Assembly (NCBI GenBank): GCA_031263835.1
Contig: JAISEZ010000238.1
Location: 1 to 17,494, forward strand
Reading direction: 5' to 3'
DNA: 17,494 nucleotides
Origin: Tannerella sp.
Lineage (GTDB): Bacteria; Bacteroidota; Bacteroidia; Bacteroidales; Tannerellaceae
The position numbers and the translations under genes are program-made. The stretch's first letter is position 1. Each line of letters begins with the position of its first letter. Under the pieces are notes generated by a model, which was given only the letters and a program-made list of their open reading frames with translations, ran no database searches and was not told the DNA's origin. Below are positions 14,176 to 17,494 of the stretch, one piece after another.

Positions 14176-15417
14176 ATGGAACAGATTAAACAGACGGCGG
14201 CGGCATCCCGTTCACTGCTTGAATACGGCGACGGGCCAATCAGCCGGGTACTGGTCGACGCGGCCGATGCCCTGCTGTCGAAACGGAACGAAGTACTGGA
14301 AGCCAATGCCGGGGATTTGACGCGGATGGCGCCGGAGGACCCGAAATATGACCGGTTGAAACTGACGGAGAAACGCATCGAAACGATGGCCGGAGACATG
14401 AAACAGGTGGCGTCGCTGCCTTCGCCGGTCGGAAAGATACTGTACGAAACCGTACGTCCGAACGGGATGAGGCTGAAAAAGATAACCGTTCCGTTCGGCG
14501 TCATCGGCATCATCTACGAGGCGCGGCCGAACGTGACGTACGACGTCTTTTCGCTGTGCCTGAAGTCCGGCAACGCCTGCCTGCTGAAAGGCGGTTCGGA
14601 TGCGTACGGCTCCAACCGGATACTGGTTGAGACAATCCGGGAAGTACTGCTGCAGCACGGCATGAATCCGGACGTCTGCACCCTGTTGCCGCCCGGTCGC
14701 GAAGCTACGGCCGCCCTGTTGCAGGCCGGGGGAAGCGTTGACCTGGTCATCCCGCGCGGGAGCAGCGCCCTTATCAGTTATGTGCGCGAACATGCGCGCG
14801 TGCCGGTGATTGAGACGGGCGCCGGCGTTTGCCATACCTATTTTGACCGGGACGGCGACGTGGAAAAGGGATGCAATATCGTGTACAATGCCAAAACGCG
14901 GCGCGTAAGCGTCTGCAATGCGCTGGACTGCCTGATTATCCACCGGGAACGGCTGGCGGATTTGCCCGCCGTCTGCGGCAGGCTGGCCGGCAGGGAGGTA
15001 GTGATTTATGCCGACGAACCGGCCTGTGCCGCGCTGTCCGGACATTACCCGCAGGCGCTGCTCCGGCCGGCCACGCCGGAAAGTTTCGGCATTGAGTTTC
15101 TGGACTGGAAGATGAGCATCCGTACCGTCGCGTCGCTGGACGAAGCGCTGGAACACATCGCCCGGTACGGCTCGAAGCACAGCGAAAGTATTGTCAGCGA
15201 ATCGGCGGAGGCCATCCGCCTCTTCGAACGGCAAGTGGATGCCGCCTGCGTATATGCCAATGTGTCAACCGCCTTTTCCGACGGAGCGCAGTTTGGTTTC
15301 GGCGCGGAAATCGGCATCAGTACGCAGAAGCTGCATGCCCGCGGGCCGATGGCGCTGCCCGAACTGACTACGTACAAGTATGTGATTGAGGGCGACGGAC
15401 AGACAAGAGACAGTTAA
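14176..15417 (+). CDS. proA: Glutamate-5-semialdehyde dehydrogenase (gamma-glutamyl phosphate reductase)
   Basis: This is a 413-aa protein. It reduces the glutamyl phosphate made by ProB with NADPH to glutamate 5-semialdehyde. Motifs include [55 protein letters not shown], and the catalytic cysteine C247 in [33 protein letters not shown], then ARGPMAL, are the conserved C-terminal residues. It forms one operon with proB. A repeat element of about 190 bp separates it from argF' instead of another gene. Confidence 0.96.
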   Translation: MEQIKQTAAASRSLLEYGDGPISRVLVDAADALLSKRNEVLEANAGDLTRMAPEDPKYDRLKLTEKRIETMAGDMKQVASLPSPVGKILYETVRPNGMRLKKITVPFGVIGIIYEARPNVTYDVFSLCLKSGNACLLKGGSDAYGSNRILVETIREVLLQHGMNPDVCTLLPPGREATAALLQAGGSVDLVIPRGSSALISYVREHARVPVIETGAGVCHTYFDRDGDVEKGCNIVYNAKTRRVSVCNALDCLIIHRERLADLPAVCGRLAGREVVIYADEPACAALSGHYPQALLRPATPESFGIEFLDWKMSIRTVASLDEALEHIARYGSKHSESIVSESAEAIRLFERQVDAACVYANVSTAFSDGAQFGFGAEIGISTQKLHARGPMALPELTTYKYVIEGDGQTRDS

Positions 15418-15608
15418 TAGTGATTAGTGGTTAGTGATTAATGATTAGTGGAATGAGTCCGTTAGTTCATATACAAAATCAGATGGTCCCGGCAGACATA
15501 GCGTTTGTTGCCGTAGCCCTGTATGGAAACAGGCGGCTTTTCCGCCGGCAGCCCGGGCGAAAGCATTTCGCCCCTACTAACTACTGACTACTATCTACTA
15601 ACTACTAA
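15418..15608. repeat. Dispersed intergenic repeat, copy B
   Basis: This is the inverted counterpart of copy A (3730-3905). The ends are built from TAGTGATTAGTGG and ACTACTATCTACTAACTACT units, and the inner hairpin is GGGCGAAAGCATTTCGCCC at about 15555-15573. Reverse-complement matches to copy A include ACGGCAACA, GTATATGAAC and TCATTCCACTA. It lies between proA and argF', in the middle of a same-direction gene run, so it could attenuate or terminate proBA transcription. Confidence 0.75.
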
Positions 15609-15625
15609 TCAAACATAAAAAAGAC

Positions 15626-16591
15626 ATGAGACATTTTACTTGCGTAGAGGATATGGGCGACTTGAAACAGGCCGTTCGCGAGGCGCTGGAAATCAAGAAA
15701 GACCGTTTCCGGTTCACGGAACTGGGAAAAAACAGGACGTTGATGATGATATTCTTCAATTCCAGCCTGCGTACGCGCCTGAGCACGCAGAAGGCAGCCA
15801 TGAATCTGGGGATGAATACGATGGTGCTGGATGTAAATCAGGGCGCCTGGCGGCTGGAGACGGAGCGCGGCGTCGTTATGGACGGCGACAGACCGGAACA
15901 TTTGCTGGAAGCCATCCCGGTGATGGGATGCTACTGCGATGTAATCGGTATCCGGTCGTTTGCCCGCTTTGAAAGCAAGGCGGACGATTACAATGAAAAG
16001 ATACTGAACCAGTTCATCCGGTATTCGGGACGTCCGGTTTTCAGCATGGAAGCGGCTACGCGCCATCCGTTGCAGAGTTTTGCCGACCTGATTACGATTG
16101 AGGAATACAAAAAGAAGGAATGTCCGAAGATTGTAATGACCTGGGCGCCTCACCCGCGCGCCCTGCCGCAGGCCGTACCGAACAGCTTTGCGGAATGGAT
16201 GAACGCCTCCGGCTATGAACTGGTAATCACTCATCCCGAAGGCTACGAGCTGGATGCGTCGTTTGTCGGCGGCGCCCGCGTGGAATACGACCGGCGCAGG
16301 GCGTTCGAAGGCGCGGACTTTGTCTATGCCAAGAACTGGGCCGTCTGTGCGGATGCGCACTACGGGCAGGTCATCAGTACCGACCGCGCCTGGACGGTGG
16401 ATACGGAAATCATGTCCCTGACCGACAACGCCCGCTTCATGCACTGCCTGCCCGTGCGTCGCAACATGATTGTCACGGACGACGTGATTGAAAGTCCGCA
16501 GAGCATTGTCATTCCCGAAGCCGCCAACCGCGAAATCTCGGCGCAGACTGTGCTGAAACGGATACTGGAAGGATTGCAGGCGCAGGTATGA
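15626..16591 (+). CDS. argF': N-succinylornithine carbamoyltransferase
   Basis: This is a 321-aa protein. It transfers carbamoyl phosphate to an N-acylated ornithine in the arginine pathway used by Bacteroides. Motifs are FFNSSLRTRLSTQKAAMNLG (carbamoyl-phosphate loop, residues 43-62), FSMEAATRHPLQSFADL, MTWAPHPRALPQAVPNSFAE and MHCLPVRRNMIVTDDVI. Residue 90 is Pro (DGDRPEHLLEAIP). In published work Pro at this position marks the succinylornithine enzyme of Bacteroides, and Glu marks the acetylornithine enzyme of Xanthomonas, so the succinyl form is favoured. It is co-directional with proBA, separated by a repeat, and is followed by the DapF-like gene after 48 bases. Confidence 0.94.
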   Translation: MRHFTCVEDMGDLKQAVREALEIKKDRFRFTELGKNRTLMMIFFNSSLRTRLSTQKAAMNLGMNTMVLDVNQGAWRLETERGVVMDGDRPEHLLEAIPVMGCYCDVIGIRSFARFESKADDYNEKILNQFIRYSGRPVFSMEAATRHPLQSFADLITIEEYKKKECPKIVMTWAPHPRALPQAVPNSFAEWMNASGYELVITHPEGYELDASFVGGARVEYDRRRAFEGADFVYAKNWAVCADAHYGQVISTDRAWTVDTEIMSLTDNARFMHCLPVRRNMIVTDDVIESPQSIVIPEAANREISAQTVLKRILEGLQAQV

Positions 16592-16639
16592 ATGTGAATG
16601 TGACAGGAAAAAACAGAAAAAAGGAAGAAAGGAAAGTAT

Positions 16640-17494
16640 ATGAAAATCAGTGTTGAAAAATATCACGGACTGGGTAACGATTATCTGGTGTATGACCCGC
16701 AGAAAAATTCGATGGAATTGAATGAAGAACGTGTAAAACGGATATGCGACCGGAATTTCGGATGCGGAAGCGACGGGATTTTGTTCGGCCCGCTGATGGA
16801 AGGCGGAAAAATCAGGGTGAAAATCTATAATCCGGACGGCAGCGAAGCCGAAAAAAGCGGAAACGGGGTGCGGATATTCGCCAAATACCTGAAAGATTGC
16901 GGATACGTCAAGGAGGAAGCCTTTACCCTGTCGACGCTGGGAGGCGACGTGCACGTGCGCTACCTGACGCCCGACGGCAAACTGCTCAAGGTCGGGATGG
17001 GTAAAGTCACGTTCCGCAGCAGTCAGATTCCGGTAATCGGAGTGGAACGCGAGGTGGTGGACGAAATCATGACCTTCGGCAACCAGCATCTCCGCGTGAC
17101 CTGCCTGTCGATTGGCAATCCGCATTGCGTCATCCCGATGGAGCAGATTTCCCGGGAAAAAGCCATTGCACTGGGGCAGGTCGTGGAAACGTCGCTGAAT
17201 TTTCCGAACCGAATCAACATGCAACTGCTGAAAGTGATGGACCGTCGCAACATCCGGATTGAAATCTACGAGCGGGGCGCAGGCTATACGCTGGCCTCGG
17301 GCAGCAGCAGTTGCGCGGCCGCCAGCGCCGCCTACCGGCTGGGACTGGCAGACAGTCAAATCACCGTCCACATGCCGGGCGGCAAACTGGAAATCGAAAT
17401 CGACCCGGACGGAATGGTTCACATGACCGGCACAGTCTGTCATATCGGCACGTTTGCGCTCGCAGACGAATTTATCGAAAGCATGCTCCGGTAA
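16640..17494 (+). CDS. dapF: DapF-family epimerase homologue lacking both catalytic cysteines
   Basis: This is a 284-aa protein ending exactly at the window edge (TAA). It has the DapF fold signature: YHGLGNDYLVYD at 8-19, IYNPDGSEAEKSGNGVR at 62-78, GNPHCV, and ERGAGYTLASGSSSCAAASA from about 211. Canonical diaminopimelate epimerases interconvert LL- and meso-diaminopimelate for lysine and peptidoglycan, using two cysteines (GNGxRC and LACGxGxC). Here the first position is I79 and the second is S220; only the downstream C225 remains. So the usual two-base thiol chemistry cannot apply as written. It may be a divergent epimerase, a PhzF-like isomerase or a different substrate class. It follows argF' after a purine-rich 48-bp gap and probably shares its transcript. 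The symbol reflects family only. Confidence 0.85.
   Translation: MKISVEKYHGLGNDYLVYDPQKNSMELNEERVKRICDRNFGCGSDGILFGPLMEGGKIRVKIYNPDGSEAEKSGNGVRIFAKYLKDCGYVKEEAFTLSTLGGDVHVRYLTPDGKLLKVGMGKVTFRSSQIPVIGVEREVVDEIMTFGNQHLRVTCLSIGNPHCVIPMEQISREKAIALGQVVETSLNFPNRINMQLLKVMDRRNIRIEIYERGAGYTLASGSSSCAAASAAYRLGLADSQITVHMPGGKLEIEIDPDGMVHMTGTVCHIGTFALADEFIESMLR

Noticed and set aside
12780..14513. Long minus-strand ORF (577 codons) opposite proB
   Set aside because: It is antisense to strongly supported proB/proA coding sequence; high GC in third positions opens long antisense frames. No family motif is visible.
15605..17443. Long minus-strand ORF (612 codons) opposite argF' and the DapF-like gene
   Set aside because: It is a shadow of two well-supported genes and runs across their gap by chance. 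Composition (His/Arg/Phe-rich) is typical of antisense translation.
1..17494. tRNA or rRNA genes
   Set aside because: No cloverleaf with T-loop GTTCRA and terminal CCA, nor conserved rRNA segments, were noticed on reading either strand. A covariance-model search was not possible here.

Overview
The window most likely comes from a chromosome of the order Bacteroidales (phylum Bacteroidota), with fairly GC-rich coding DNA. Four things point there. The arginine gene is the Bacteroides-type argF', with proline at residue 90. Promoters fit the Bacteroidota pattern TTTG-N19-21-TAnnTTTG. Purine-rich Shine-Dalgarno sites are mostly missing. The gaps between genes carry dispersed palindromic repeats. 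The species cannot be fixed from the sequence alone.

Layout. (1) 1-408 is the 3' end of an unknown gene with a very basic tail. It converges on a minus-strand cluster across a 230-bp inverted-repeat element. (2) 695-5286, all minus strand, is the accessory core. Read in the direction of transcription it holds: a 435-aa protein with a helix-hairpin-helix DNA-glycosylase-like domain; a 727-aa protein with a paralogous N-terminal domain fused to a 5'(3')-deoxyribonucleotidase and an ADP-ribosylglycohydrolase; an unknown 142-aa protein overlapping it by 4 bp; and a secreted 128-aa protein with six 11-residue repeats. A good promoter and a long leader containing an inverted repeat lie upstream. 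(3) 5809-6622 holds a small unknown gene, the open 3' end of a broken gene, and a repeat block with seven 19-bp palindromes at a strict 41-bp period, bounded by inverted repeats. (4) 6781-8081 holds a lipoprotein tyrosine phosphatase and a decayed transposase fragment.

(5) 8166-11112 (+) is an envelope operon: a TPR/PD40 protein, an NfeD-like protein and flotillin-like FloA. (6) 11216-13000 holds a nucleoside phosphorylase and a Tat-signal flavodoxin-like oxidoreductase. (7) 13044-17494 is amino-acid metabolism: proB and proA (proline), argF' (arginine through N-succinylornithine) and a DapF-family gene whose two catalytic cysteine positions are isoleucine and serine.

The strongest candidate for an undescribed system is the minus-strand cluster at 695-5286. 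It links a possible base-excision fold, a nucleotide phosphatase and an ADP-ribose hydrolase. A role in repairing or turning over modified or ADP-ribosylated nucleic acid or nucleotides is inference only. No ADP-ribosyltransferase is visible in the window.
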